Assembly (NCBI GenBank): GCA_046351595.1
Contig: JAXLYE010000017.1
Location: forward strand, 1-45,034
Origin: JAXLYE01 sp046351595
Lineage (GTDB): Bacteria > Myxococcota_A > Polyangia > Palsa-1104 > JAEUJZ01
Direction of reading: 5' to 3'
DNA length: 45,034 bases
In this document: in pieces, positions 15,256 through 26,098 of the stretch
Layout of the letters: each line of letters opens with the position of its first letter
Numbering within the stretch: position 1 is the first letter of the stretch
The notes under the pieces: generated by a model
Databases searched by the model: none
Told to the model about the DNA's origin: nothing
Seen by the model: only the letters and a program-made list of their open reading frames with translations
Made by a program: the position numbers and the translations under genes

Positions 15256-16566
15256 ATGACGAACCCGATGACGATGGCGACGACGACTCCGACGACGTCC
15301 CCGACGCCCGAGACGGCGCCGCTGCCCGCAGGCTTCATCCCGAGCCGCCACAAGAAGAACCACGCGCAGGTGCGCCGGCTGCTCGGCGCGCTGCAGTGGG
15401 CGATGCCCGGCGTGTCCGAGCCTGCCGACGAGCGCTGGCGGCACATCGGCGAGGCGCTGATGCACGGCGACGAGCCCATGGACCGCCTGGTGGACTGGAT
15501 GTTCGCGAGCGGGCTGAAGGCGGCGCGGGCGCAGTTCGAGCAGGCGCTGGAGCGCGGCATCGACTCCGTCGTCGACGCGCCGACGCCGCTGCGCGAGTTC
15601 TTCGCGCTGGTGGACGCGGATCCCAAGTGGCTCGATCGCGAGCTGCAGGCCGAGGGCGCCGAGGTCTATCGCCGCGGCGGCCTCGAGCTCGTATACGTCG
15701 CCCGCGACGTCGCGTTCCTCGGCGGCTACCAGGCCTCGGCGTTCAACAAGACGCTGCTGCTCACCGGCGCCCTGACCAAGGGCGCGACACGGCGCCTGGC
15801 CGAGACGCTGCGCTGGGCGCTCGACTGCACCGGCGAGGGCGGCATGCAGCGCTTCGGCGAGGGCTGGAAGTCCACTGTGCGCGTGCGCCTGATCCACGCG
15901 CTGGTGCGGCGCCACGTGCAGCGCCGCCCGGAGTGGCGGATGCAGGAGTGGGGCCTGCCCATCAACCAGATCGACATGGCGGCGACGCTGCTCGGCGCGG
16001 TCAGCGTGCCGCTCTTGGGAGCGCGGCTGCTCGGCATGCCGCAGACCCTGCGCGAGCGCGACGCCGCCACGCACTCCGGCCGCTACATCGGCTGGCTGCT
16101 GGGCGTCGAGCCGTGCTGGCTGCCGACCGACGAGCGCTCGGCCCTGGTCCTGCTCTACGAGTTCCTGCTGAGCATCTCGAACCCGGACGAAACCAGCATC
16201 GAGCTGGCGCGGCCGCTGGCCGACGAGCCGCTTGGGCGCCCGTACCCGCGGCTCGGCGCGCTGCGCGGTCGCTTCGATCGCGCGCGCCACCTCTCCATCA
16301 GCCGTCTGTTCCTCGGCCGCGCGGGTATGCGCAACCTCGGGCTGCCGACGTGGACGGTGCCCTGGTACCCGATCCTGAACCTGCCGCTGAACCTGTTGCG
16401 GCACCTGCTCAGCCGCGTAATGCCTGGCGGCAAGCTGCGCGCCGCAAGAGAGGGACGCCGCGCGCAGGAGGAGTTCCTGCGCCTGCTGAGCGGGAACCAG
16501 CCCGTGATCATCGGTCAAGCCGCGGCCGCGTCCGGGGGTCAGGCCGCGGGCGCGTCCCATTCCTGA
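15256..16566 (+). CDS. MpaB/Lcp-type oxygenase domain protein (DUF2236)
   Basis: A 436-residue protein of the family that includes the fungal oxygenase MpaB and bacterial latex-clearing protein. Characteristic features are the LVDWMFASGLKAARAQFEQ region, the helix with GGLELVYVARDVAFLGGYQ, and the conserved STVRVRLIHALVRR segment (~213-226), whose His is the likely proximal haem ligand in Lcp-type proteins. Helices rich in Leu follow near 245-270 and 290-310. A Met/Thr-rich N-terminal tail precedes the domain. It may be a b-type haem oxygenase acting on a hydrophobic substrate; the substrate is unknown. Confidence 0.82.
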   Translation: MTNPMTMATTTPTTSPTPETAPLPAGFIPSRHKKNHAQVRRLLGALQWAMPGVSEPADERWRHIGEALMHGDEPMDRLVDWMFASGLKAARAQFEQALERGIDSVVDAPTPLREFFALVDADPKWLDRELQAEGAEVYRRGGLELVYVARDVAFLGGYQASAFNKTLLLTGALTKGATRRLAETLRWALDCTGEGGMQRFGEGWKSTVRVRLIHALVRRHVQRRPEWRMQEWGLPINQIDMAATLLGAVSVPLLGARLLGMPQTLRERDAATHSGRYIGWLLGVEPCWLPTDERSALVLLYEFLLSISNPDETSIELARPLADEPLGRPYPRLGALRGRFDRARHLSISRLFLGRAGMRNLGLPTWTVPWYPILNLPLNLLRHLLSRVMPGGKLRAAREGRRAQEEFLRLLSGNQPVIIGQAAAASGGQAAGASHS

Positions 16567-16629
16567 CGCGGCGGGACGCGTTCCTGATTCCGAACATACA
16601 CAGAACATACGGGTGATAGACTGACCCGC

Positions 16630-17712
16630 ATGATCAGCGCAGAGGGGAGCCCGGCCCGCGTCGAGGCGGCGGTGCAGGCGCTGCAGCGTCGGTTCCCGCC
16701 AGATACCGGGATGCAGTACACGTTCGTGCGCGAGGGTCAGGAGCCGCTCGCCGTGTGCCGGGGTCTGGCCGATCGCGGGCGCGCCGAGCCCGTGACGCCG
16801 CGCACGACGTTCCACTGCCTCTCGACCACCAAGCCGATCACGGCGCTGGCCGTGCTGCGCCTCGTCGCGCGCGGCCAGGTCGAGCTGGACGCCCCGCTCG
16901 CCCGCTACGTCGAGGGGCTCCCATATCCGAGCGGCGCGACGGTGCGCCAGGTGCTGTCGCACCAGGCCGGGCTGCCGAACCCGCTGCCGCTCGCCTGGGT
17001 CCATAGGGACGCCGAGCACGCGACGTTCGACGGCGCGGCCTTCCTGGCGCGAATCCTGCGCGAGCACCCGAAGGCGAAGCCGCCCGGGCGCAAGGCGGCG
17101 TACTCGAACATCGGCTACCTGCTGCTCGGGCGGCTGATCGAGCTCGTGTCCGGCGTTCCCTACGCCGAGTTCGTGCAGCGCGAGATCCTCTCGGCGATCC
17201 CGCAGGCGGACGACGGGTACCTCGGCTTCGATCTGCCGGCCGGGCGGCACGCCGTCGGGTACACGCCGCAGCTGTCGGCGCTCGGCCTGTTCCTGGCGCT
17301 GCTCCCCGACCCGGCGCGGCTGCGCGAGCGCGAGGGCGTTTACATCCGCTACCGCCCGTTCCACCTCGACGGCGCCGCGTACGGCGGCCTGAAAGGCAAC
17401 GCGCTGGGGTGGCTGCCGCTGCTCCAGGCCATCGCGCGGCGCGACGAGCGGCTGCTGCCTGCGCCGCTCTATGACTCTTGGTTTGCGACCCAGGCGCTGG
17501 CCTCCGGAGCGCCGAGCGGTGTCGCGCTGGCGTGGTTCACCGGGCAGCTCGGCGGCTACCGCTTTGTGTGCCACGCCGGGGGCGGGCCGGGGTACGGCTC
17601 CGAGATCCGCGTCTACCCCGAGCTGCACGCGGCGAGCGTGCTGATGCTGAACACGACGCTCGTCCGCGATACGCGCTCGCTGGACGTGGCGGATGTACAC
17701 GTGCTGACGTAA
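16630..17712 (+). CDS. serine beta-lactamase-like hydrolase (class C / EstB type)
   Basis: A 360-residue protein with the penicillin-binding/AmpC fold. Motif 1 is Ser65-Thr-Thr-Lys68 in LSTTKP, motif 2 is Tyr158-Ser-Asn160, and the KTG-equivalent is HAGGGPG near residue 315, all in the expected order. No signal peptide is visible, so it is more likely a cytoplasmic esterase or D-aminopeptidase-type enzyme than a resistance beta-lactamase. It starts 63 bp after the oxygenase gene. The direct repeat GAACATAC (twice at ~16593-16611) lies in the gap. Confidence 0.88.
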   Translation: MISAEGSPARVEAAVQALQRRFPPDTGMQYTFVREGQEPLAVCRGLADRGRAEPVTPRTTFHCLSTTKPITALAVLRLVARGQVELDAPLARYVEGLPYPSGATVRQVLSHQAGLPNPLPLAWVHRDAEHATFDGAAFLARILREHPKAKPPGRKAAYSNIGYLLLGRLIELVSGVPYAEFVQREILSAIPQADDGYLGFDLPAGRHAVGYTPQLSALGLFLALLPDPARLREREGVYIRYRPFHLDGAAYGGLKGNALGWLPLLQAIARRDERLLPAPLYDSWFATQALASGAPSGVALAWFTGQLGGYRFVCHAGGGPGYGSEIRVYPELHAASVLMLNTTLVRDTRSLDVADVHVLT

Positions 17713-17719
17713 GACGCCC

Positions 17720-19780
<2,061 letters not shown>

Positions 19781-19798
19781 TCCCTGCTACCTGGCGGA

Positions 19799-21604
19799 TT
19801 ACGGAGCGTACTCAAAGCTCCCTCTCGATCCCAGAGCGATGCGCTTGCTCCGGCAGAACCTGAACAGGATGCTGAGGTGATTGGGCTCCGCGGCGAGCCG
19901 CTTCCTCGCCTCGTCCGCCTCGGTCAGCCGGCCGACGGCGCACGCCGACTTCCCGATCAGGACCCAGCCGCGGCTCCTGTAGAACTCCGACTTCAGGAGG
20001 GAGCGTGCGTACAACGATGCATTCCGATAATTCCCGATTCCGAACTCGCGCTCTGCGTCCGCGTACAGCTTGTCAAACGGGCGCGGAGCAGCGGGCGCGC
20101 TGAGCTCTCTCGGCGGCTCGGACCCCGGCGCCCCCGGGACGGCGAGCAGCGGGCGCTCCGGGACGGCCGCAGGCTGCGGACCGGCGGGCTCGCTCGGAGG
20201 TGATGGCGCCGCCTCGGGCCGCACGGACGGCGGGACCGCATCGCTGCGGACCGATAGGGACACGCTCGCTCCGGCAAGGGACGGAGGCTCTGCGTTCAAG
20301 GTCTCGCCGGGCCGAGCGGGCGCAGACGGAGAAGGGGCCGCCTGCCGCGGCGCGGTCTGCGGAGCGCGAGCAGCGATCGGCCCGCGCGCGAGCAGAACGG
20401 ACGCAGCCGCGATCACGACCCCACCGGTGACGGCCAGGCCACGCCGGGACAGCAGGGCCGAGCGGATCTCACCGACGAAGGCCAGCGACCGGAGCGGAGG
20501 ACCCGCGGCCTGCTCGACCGGGCCGTGCCGGCTCACGCCAGGCGGGGCCGCGCCCAGCGCGTCGTGCGCGGACAGGGACTCGGTGATGCGCGGCGCCTCA
20601 ACAGCTCGCGCCGCGGCCTGCTGCTGAAGCGCGAGCCGCAGGTCGACCGCCTTGACCTGGCGGGTGACGGCGACGCTGAGGTCCGGCTCTTCGCTCTCCG
20701 GATCGGCGCTCGCCGCCGCGACACCGAGCCTGCGCAGCACCGACTCCACCTCGCGCATCGCCGGTCTGGCGGCGGCGGACTTGTCGAGCATCGCGTGCAC
20801 GAGCTCCACGAGCTCCGCCGGAACGTCCGGAGCGAGCTGCCCGATGGGCACCGGCGCGTCCTTGAGGTGCATCGCCAGGAGCTCGCCGACGCCCTCACCC
20901 AGGAACGGCGGACGCCCCGTGAGCACCTGGTACAGGATGACGCCGAGCGAGTAGACATCGGCCAGCTCGTTCACCAGCCGCGCGCCGTGGCACTGCTCGG
21001 GGGCCATGTACGTCGGCGTCCCCATCACCATCCCGGTGCGTGTGTTCACCAGGCTGTGGCGCAGATCCTCGGCGAGCCGCGCGATGCCGAAGTCGAGGAC
21101 CTTGATGCGCTCGCCGCCGGGAGCCTCGGGGTCGCGGACGATCATGAGGTTCTCGGGCTTCAGGTCGCGGTGGACCAGCCCCCGGGCGTGCACCGCGGCG
21201 AGCGCGGACGCGGCCTGTCGGCACAATCGCACCGCCGCGGCGAGGGGCAGGCAGCCGAGCCGGGTCAGGCGCTGGGCCAGCGTCTCGCCGCTCAAGAACT
21301 CCATCGTCAGGTAGGCGAGCCCGTCGCGGGTGTAGCCGCAGTCGAAGACGCGGAGGATGCTCGGGTGCTCGACGGCGTTGGCCGCGCGCGCCTCGCTGAA
21401 GAAGCGGGCCGCGATGTCGTGCCGGACCGCGGCCTCGGGGCGCAGGATCTTGATCGCGGCGCGACCGCTGATCCCCTCGTGCACAGCCTCGAAGACCGTG
21501 CCCATCCCGCCCTCGCCGAGGACGCGGACGAGCCGGTAGCTGCCGATCTGCGTCCCGGGCGCCGGTGGCTGAGGCGGCGGCTTTGGCCGGCTGAACCAGC
21601 CCAT
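19799..21604 (-). CDS. eukaryotic-type Ser/Thr protein kinase with extracytoplasmic tail (2)
   Basis: A 601-residue paralogue of the next gene. The kinase domain (~22-290) retains the Gly-loop GEGGMGTVF, Lys52, HRDLKPEN, DFG and GTPTYMAPEQ. A single helix (~388-405) and a Pro/Ala/Ser-rich linker lead to a shorter outer domain (~505-590) with two TPR-like helix pairs (FDKLYADAEREFGIGNYRNAS onward). The kinase halves are very similar while the outer halves diverge, suggesting different inputs. Start at ATG 21604 is chosen for the upstream GGAGGGAGAGG; the longer frame upstream lacks kinase-like sequence. Confidence 0.92.
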   Translation of the reverse strand: MGWFSRPKPPPQPPAPGTQIGSYRLVRVLGEGGMGTVFEAVHEGISGRAAIKILRPEAAVRHDIAARFFSEARAANAVEHPSILRVFDCGYTRDGLAYLTMEFLSGETLAQRLTRLGCLPLAAAVRLCRQAASALAAVHARGLVHRDLKPENLMIVRDPEAPGGERIKVLDFGIARLAEDLRHSLVNTRTGMVMGTPTYMAPEQCHGARLVNELADVYSLGVILYQVLTGRPPFLGEGVGELLAMHLKDAPVPIGQLAPDVPAELVELVHAMLDKSAAARPAMREVESVLRRLGVAAASADPESEEPDLSVAVTRQVKAVDLRLALQQQAAARAVEAPRITESLSAHDALGAAPPGVSRHGPVEQAAGPPLRSLAFVGEIRSALLSRRGLAVTGGVVIAAASVLLARGPIAARAPQTAPRQAAPSPSAPARPGETLNAEPPSLAGASVSLSVRSDAVPPSVRPEAAPSPPSEPAGPQPAAVPERPLLAVPGAPGSEPPRELSAPAAPRPFDKLYADAEREFGIGNYRNASLYARSLLKSEFYRSRGWVLIGKSACAVGRLTEADEARKRLAAEPNHLSILFRFCRSKRIALGSRGSFEYAP

Positions 21605-21915
21605 GGATCCCCCTCTCCCTCCGGTCAGTGTACGCAGTTCCCGGCGAGCGGGGCAAGTTGCTCCGGCTCGAACACAGGTCCGCTGCCGGGCCCACGCCCG
21701 CAGGGTGCTCTGGACGGACACATCCCGCTGCTCTGCCAATGTCCGCGCCTGGCGCCGGGGACCGACCTGGCCGCAGGCGCCTCCCGATCGGATTCCGTCT
21801 GTGCAAGCCGACGTAACTCCTCGCACCTTCAGGAATCATCCTGCATGGATCACAGTGCGCTCCGTTGCCCGAAAGAGACGTTGGTTCGGACTGCCCCTGT
21901 GCTACCATCCGTTCC
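21605..21915. promoter_or_regulatory. divergent promoter region, kinase operon and STAS-like gene
   Basis: 311 bp without a convincing gene. On the plus side, TTGGTT, a 16-bp spacer and TACCAT stand a few bases before GTG 21916; a similar TTGCCT-17 bp-TACCGT arrangement precedes GTG 35450 of the paralogous gene. No strong dyad was seen. Confidence 0.3.
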
Positions 21916-22407
21916 GTGGGGCAGAAGGAGAATTCGATCCGCACCGGCGACGGAAGTGCGCTGGATCTCGCTGCGCCCAAATCGCCCGATTGGCAGACCT
22001 GCGGCACGCATCGGTTCTATATACACAACGACGTCCTGTTCTGGGAGATCACCGGCCCGATGGTGATCTCGGACTTCGTCGTTCTGTATGACTCCCGCGC
22101 GCAGCTGCAGCGCCAGTACGGCTACGCTCTGGTCCTGTTCGATGCGCGCCAGCACGGCGGCGTCCCGCCCGAGGCACGGCGCTACCTGGCGACCTTCAAG
22201 CCGGATCCGCCGCCGCTCGGCAGCATCGGGGTGTTCGGCGCGGGCCTGCTCGTCCGGACCGTGGTTTCGCTGATCCAGGCAGCGGCCCGCAGGCTCGGCC
22301 GGAACCAGACGACGCAGCTCGCCTTCGAGGACGACGAGGCCGCGTGCTGGGTCCAGCTCGCGCGCGAGCGTCGCAAGCTGCGCGCGGCCCACGCACCGCA
22401 GGGCTGA
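21916..22407 (+). CDS. STAS-like (SpoIIAA-like) protein, paralogue of 35450 and 32915
   Basis: A 163-residue cytoplasmic protein. After a polar N-terminus (~1-30) it shows the pattern of the small STAS-like family: strand with HRFYIHNDVLFWEITG, helix, the YGYALVLFDAR strand, PPEARRYLATF, a hydrophobic strand GSIGVFGAGLLVRTVVSLIQAA, and a last strand-helix with AFEDDEAACWVQLARER. The gene at 35450 matches at HRF, QRYGY, LFDAR, EARR, VTRLIQ-type and EEALTWL positions. GTG 21916 is chosen; no Shine-Dalgarno is visible and a TTG at 21865 is possible. It is divergent from the kinase pair, so a link with kinase signalling is plausible but not shown. Confidence 0.7.
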   Translation: MGQKENSIRTGDGSALDLAAPKSPDWQTCGTHRFYIHNDVLFWEITGPMVISDFVVLYDSRAQLQRQYGYALVLFDARQHGGVPPEARRYLATFKPDPPPLGSIGVFGAGLLVRTVVSLIQAAARRLGRNQTTQLAFEDDEAACWVQLARERRKLRAAHAPQG

Positions 22408-22428
22408 CGCGCACCGCAGGGCTGACGC
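22393..22428. repeat. 18-bp tandem duplication at a stop codon
   Basis: GCACCGCAGGGCTGACGC occurs twice in a row (22393-22410 and 22411-22428). The first copy holds the TGA of the STAS-like gene. Replication slippage is the likely cause. Confidence 0.85.
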
Positions 22429-22840
22429 GCCGCCCGGCTCGATGCGCCGCCGTCGGGCGTAGCCTGGTACAGGTCGCTTCCCGGCTCGCTCTGCGCGCCG
22501 AGCGCCCCAAGCAGTCCCCTCTAAACCACGCCCCGCACGAGATACGGATCGGCGCGGGTCCTGCCGCCTGCGGCATCCCGCCGCTAGCGCGTCGGGAGCC
22601 CTGCCTCCGGCGTCACCCCCGCCTATCGCAAAACTTCAGGTTTCATCTGGGGCGCGGTTTAAATCACCGCAACCCGCCGGCGCCGGATCCGCAAAACTGG
22701 CGAAACCGCCGTGCCCGTGCTCCAGTACCGCCAAAGTGACCGCCAGACTCCGGAATGCTCTCTCATTCCGCCGCACGCAGCGGCAGGCGTCACGATGCTA
22801 CCGGACACTTCCTGAAGATGACCAGACAAAGGAGAGGACG
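22429..22840. other. 412-bp gene-free region
   Basis: No convincing gene. It contains an AT-richer patch (22624-22660, with CAAAACTTCAGGTTTCATC and GGTTTAAATCACC) that may hold promoter elements for the propeller gene at 22841. Confidence 0.4.
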
Positions 22841-23791
22841 ATGCACAGGACGGTTTTCCTACTGACTGCGCTCCTGGGAATCCACTGCACCGACGGCCCC
22901 AGCAACGAAACCCCCGACCAGGGCAGCACTCCGTACCCGGACCTGAGCATGCCGCCGGCCGCGTGCCGCGCGGACGCGTGGTGCCGCGTGAGCACCCCGT
23001 CGCAGAGCACGCTCTATGGCGTCTGGGGCACGGACGCCAGCAACATCTGGGCAGTCGGCGCTTCGGGGACGGTCCTCAAGTGGAACGGGTCGGCCTGGTC
23101 CGCGCAGCCGAGCGGCACCACCCAGGATCTCCGCAGCGTCTGGGGCACGGACGCCAACAACGTCTGGGCGGTCGGGCGCGCGGGGACGGTCCTCAAGTGG
23201 AACGGGTCGACCTGGGCCGCGCAGCAGAGCGGCACCCCGAACTCCCTGCAGGCGGTGTGGGGAACCGGCGCGAGCAGCGTCTGGGCGGTCGGGCTCAACG
23301 GCACGATCCTGAAGTGGAACGGGACGGCGTGGGCGGTGCAGCCCAGCGGCACCATGGAGACCCTGTACAGCGTCGCCGGGACCGATGCCAACAGCGTCTG
23401 GGTGGTCGGCCTGGGCGGGACCATCCTGTACTGGAACGGCGGCGCCTGGGCCGTGCAGCCGAGCGGCACCAACAAGTTCCTGCTCAGCGTGTGGGGCACG
23501 GCCGGCGGCAACGCCTGGGCCGTCGGTGAGGGCGGTCAGATCCTGCGCCGCGGCATGTCCTGGATGACGCAGCCGAGCGGCACCACCAGCGGCCTCGCCA
23601 GCGTCTTTGGAACCGACGCGAATAGCGTCTGGGCCGTCGGCGATCGCGGCACGATCCTCAAGTGGGACGGGGCCACGTGGACCGCGCAGCCGACCGACGT
23701 CCCGCAGGATCTGTTCGGGGTCTGGGGCTCGGCGCCCGGCAACCTCTGGGCGGTCGGCGGCGGCGGCCTCGTCCTGCACAAGGCGCAGTAG
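22841..23791 (+). CDS. secreted seven-repeat VWGTD beta-propeller protein
   Basis: A 316-residue exported protein. The N-terminal 20 residues form a signal with a Cys (LLGIHC), possibly an atypical lipobox. Seven repeats of 39 residues run from ~61 to the end, consensus VWGTDANSVWAVGxxGTILKWNGxxWxxQPSGTxxxLxS; the fifth is one residue shorter and the seventh stops early. The missing last strand of repeat 7 seems to be supplied by WCRVSTPSQSTLYG (~47-60), which aligns to the W-to-L end of a repeat, so a seven-bladed propeller with velcro closure is likely. Similar repeat proteins are common in Myxococcota; the ligand is unknown. GGAGAGG lies ideally before ATG 22841. Confidence 0.85.
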   Translation: MHRTVFLLTALLGIHCTDGPSNETPDQGSTPYPDLSMPPAACRADAWCRVSTPSQSTLYGVWGTDASNIWAVGASGTVLKWNGSAWSAQPSGTTQDLRSVWGTDANNVWAVGRAGTVLKWNGSTWAAQQSGTPNSLQAVWGTGASSVWAVGLNGTILKWNGTAWAVQPSGTMETLYSVAGTDANSVWVVGLGGTILYWNGGAWAVQPSGTNKFLLSVWGTAGGNAWAVGEGGQILRRGMSWMTQPSGTTSGLASVFGTDANSVWAVGDRGTILKWDGATWTAQPTDVPQDLFGVWGSAPGNLWAVGGGGLVLHKAQ

Positions 23792-23871
23792 CCGCCTTCC
23801 GCTCGCGGCCCTGCGCTGGCCGCTGCGGGCGTCGGGCGGCGCCGCTGCGCCAACGCGAGGACCCGCCTCCC

Positions 23872-25143
23872 TCAGCGCCGCGCCAGGCTGGCGGCGCGCG
23901 CGATCTCGGACCAGCGGTACACGACGATGCGGTAGTTGCACTGGTCCGCGACCGCGATGTAGCCCTCGCCCTCCTTCTCGTCGAAGTAGGTCGCGACCGA
24001 GTCGGGTGAGCAGAGGAAGCCCGGCGGGTTGTACGCGGCCGGGTTCAGCTGGCGCTGCTTGATCTGCTTCTTGTGGGCCTGGTTCTCCAGCGCGATGACC
24101 GGCGTGTGGCCGACGAAGCCGACGTAGCCGCTGCTGCCCCGCGCCGCCCGCTCAAGTCGCGCCAGCTCGACGAGGTCGCGGTTATAGACCGCCGGGTTCA
24201 GGGTGTCGAAGATGTGCACGTGCCCCGCGAACTCGTCGACGGCGAACAGGTAGCCGTGCAGGAGGCTCAGGCCCTCGGGAGAGCCGGAGTAGATCGACCA
24301 GCTGCCGGTGAACACGTGCGTGCCCGAGAGCTCGTTGGTCGCGGGGTCGAGGTGCGCGCCGATGGCCTGCTTGCGGAACGCGCCGGTCCTTGCGTCGAAC
24401 AGGTGGACGACGAAGTCGAACTCGCTGGCGACATACAGGGTGCCGCGCTCCTCGTCGAGCGCGATGCCCTCGGCGTTCTTCAGGAAGGTGTCCTTTTCGG
24501 TCCGCATCAGCGGGAAGCGCCAGCTCGGATCCGGGGCTCCGTCCCAGCCGTGCTTGCGGACGACGTTGAGCTCCGCGTCGACGGTGTAGATGTTCGAGCT
24601 CGCGTCGATGAGGATGCCGCCGAGCTTCTTGTAGGTCTCGCCCGGCAGCGGATCGCGCTCCAGGAAGGTATACGGCTCGCCGCCCTGCGCAGCGGGCGCG
24701 AAGGCGTAGGCGCGGTTGCGCTCCTCGTCGGTGACCAGCACGGTGCCGTCGGGGGCCACCGCCAGATCGACCATCTCGCCCTTGGGGATCTTCGCGGCGG
24801 AGCCGAAGCTGCCGACGTGCCGGCCGGTCTGTACGTCCCAGACCTGGATGCGCAGGTTGCGGCTGTCGGTCGCCAGAAGGAGGCCGCGCTGATCGAAGGC
24901 GAGGCCGTTGGGATCGTCGATGTCCTCGGCGGCGGGGCCGGGTCGGCTGTTCCCGAGGATGCGGAAGGGCTCGACCGGGAGCCGGAACTGCTCGCGCAGC
25001 GGCTCGTGCTCGGGGTTGGGAATCGGCTGCGGAGCGAACACCGGGTGCGGCGGCAGCTCGACCCGCGAGCGCGACACGTCCGGCACCAGCAGCAGGCTGG
25101 CGAGCAGTGCCCAAGGCCGCAGCGACGACGTCCACATCGGCAT
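23872..25143 (-). CDS. secreted NHL/SMP-30-like beta-propeller protein
   Basis: A 423-residue exported protein: signal peptide (~8-25, PWALLASLLLVPDVSRS) and then repeated NHL-like blades (PNGLAFDQRGLLLATDSRNLRIQVWD, VDLAVAPDGTVLVTDEERNRAYAF, GGILIDASSNIYTVDAELNVVRKHG, EGIALDEERGTLYVASEFDFVVHLFD, with more degenerate blades later). Resembles extracytoplasmic propellers related to phytases and DNA-associated NHL proteins; no catalytic residues can be assigned. ATG 25143 starts MPMW; the longer frame upstream encodes no signal. No clear ribosome binding site. Confidence 0.8.
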   Translation of the reverse strand: MPMWTSSLRPWALLASLLLVPDVSRSRVELPPHPVFAPQPIPNPEHEPLREQFRLPVEPFRILGNSRPGPAAEDIDDPNGLAFDQRGLLLATDSRNLRIQVWDVQTGRHVGSFGSAAKIPKGEMVDLAVAPDGTVLVTDEERNRAYAFAPAAQGGEPYTFLERDPLPGETYKKLGGILIDASSNIYTVDAELNVVRKHGWDGAPDPSWRFPLMRTEKDTFLKNAEGIALDEERGTLYVASEFDFVVHLFDARTGAFRKQAIGAHLDPATNELSGTHVFTGSWSIYSGSPEGLSLLHGYLFAVDEFAGHVHIFDTLNPAVYNRDLVELARLERAARGSSGYVGFVGHTPVIALENQAHKKQIKQRQLNPAAYNPPGFLCSPDSVATYFDEKEGEGYIAVADQCNYRIVVYRWSEIARAASLARR

Positions 25144-25576
25144 CGTGCTCGTCAGCCGCGAGAGCCGGCCCCGGGCTGCGCGCGGCGGCCGCTCACGGCA
25201 ACGCTCGCAGCCTGGCGCCCCTCCAGCCGGTCGAGGTCGTAGCACCGCTCCAGCCGTCGGTCCGTCGCAGGCACTGCGTGCATGGCTCCTCCAAGGCGAT
25301 GATCAACACCGGGAAGAACAGCCCCCTCCCAAAGTCTACTCGATCCCCCAGGTACGCTCCGCACCCGGCGAGATTACTGGAGTCAGATTCCGCAGTTCGC
25401 CGGTCCCGCCCGGTCGAGCCCGGGCACGGGACAAAGCCCGCGCGATTGAGTCGCATTCACTGTTGGCAAGAATCGGTACGCGTTGCCTCCTTCCGAATCG
25501 GGAGCGCGGACCTTATTGGCGTAATGTCCGTCCGCGGTAAGACGCCGCGGATGAGGGCACGCAGGAAGCGCGCCGC
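25144..25576. other. 433-bp gene-free region
   Basis: No convincing gene. It separates the propeller gene from the end of the sigma/caspase unit upstream on the same strand. I see no strong hairpin with T-run, so where the longer transcript stops is not evident. Confidence 0.4.
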
Positions 25577-26068
25577 TCACGGCGCGGTCGCTGCGGGCCC
25601 GTCGGCAGGCGCCTCGGGCGCGGGCTCCTCCTGGTCCGTCTCGATCAGCAGGCTGTAGTCACAGCGCGCAAGGAGCGCGGCCGCCTCGGCGGCGGGAATC
25701 GGGAAGAAGCGGTCTGCGCCGATCCGCACCTGCTGCTGCAGGAAGACGGTCTCTCCGGGCCGCAGAAGCACAGCGAGCGTGCGGTCGCGATCCGTGTGTG
25801 ACGTGACGCGGTGCGGACCCGGGTGCGCGAGGTAACAGAAGTAGCTCGGCCCGCGCGTCGCGCCCATGAGGAGCCCGTTGTCGCGGACCGGCCCGGTGAG
25901 CAGCGCCCCGACGCTGTGCGGCCGCAGCACGCAGATCTGGGCCAGCCCGTCGGGCGGTGCGCCCAGGGCGTCGAGCGGCGGCGGATCCGCGGTGACGATG
26001 CGGTAGTGCGAGCAGCCCAGAAGGCTTGTGCCGGCAAGGAGGGACAAAATCGAGAGGACGCGGCGCAT
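25577..26068 (-). CDS. DUF2846-like lipoprotein
   Basis: A 163-residue lipoprotein: signal with lipobox LLGC (Cys ~19), then a domain resembling DUF2846 (AQICVLRPHS, a NG-containing loop, PGPHRVTSHTDRD, and RPGETVFLQQQVRIG). An acidic/Ala-rich tail ends the protein. It is the fourth gene of the sigma/anti-sigma/caspase unit, 30 bp after the caspase stop, and probably sits at the envelope with the barrel protein. Function unknown. Confidence 0.75.
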   Translation of the reverse strand: MRRVLSILSLLAGTSLLGCSHYRIVTADPPPLDALGAPPDGLAQICVLRPHSVGALLTGPVRDNGLLMGATRGPSYFCYLAHPGPHRVTSHTDRDRTLAVLLRPGETVFLQQQVRIGADRFFPIPAAEAAALLARCDYSLLIETDQEEPAPEAPADGPAATAP

Positions 26069-26098
26069 GGAGGGATTCCTTTGGGGCGGGTGCTGAAT

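Noticed and set aside
15196..17700. 834-codon minus-strand open frame
   Set aside because: Antisense to the oxygenase and beta-lactamase-like genes, which have clear motifs. Its Arg/Ala/Gln-rich composition is typical of a shadow frame.
23021..23788. 117-bp repeats at 23021-23788 as a CRISPR or intergenic satellite
   Set aside because: They are in frame and encode the 39-residue propeller blades, with no spacers.
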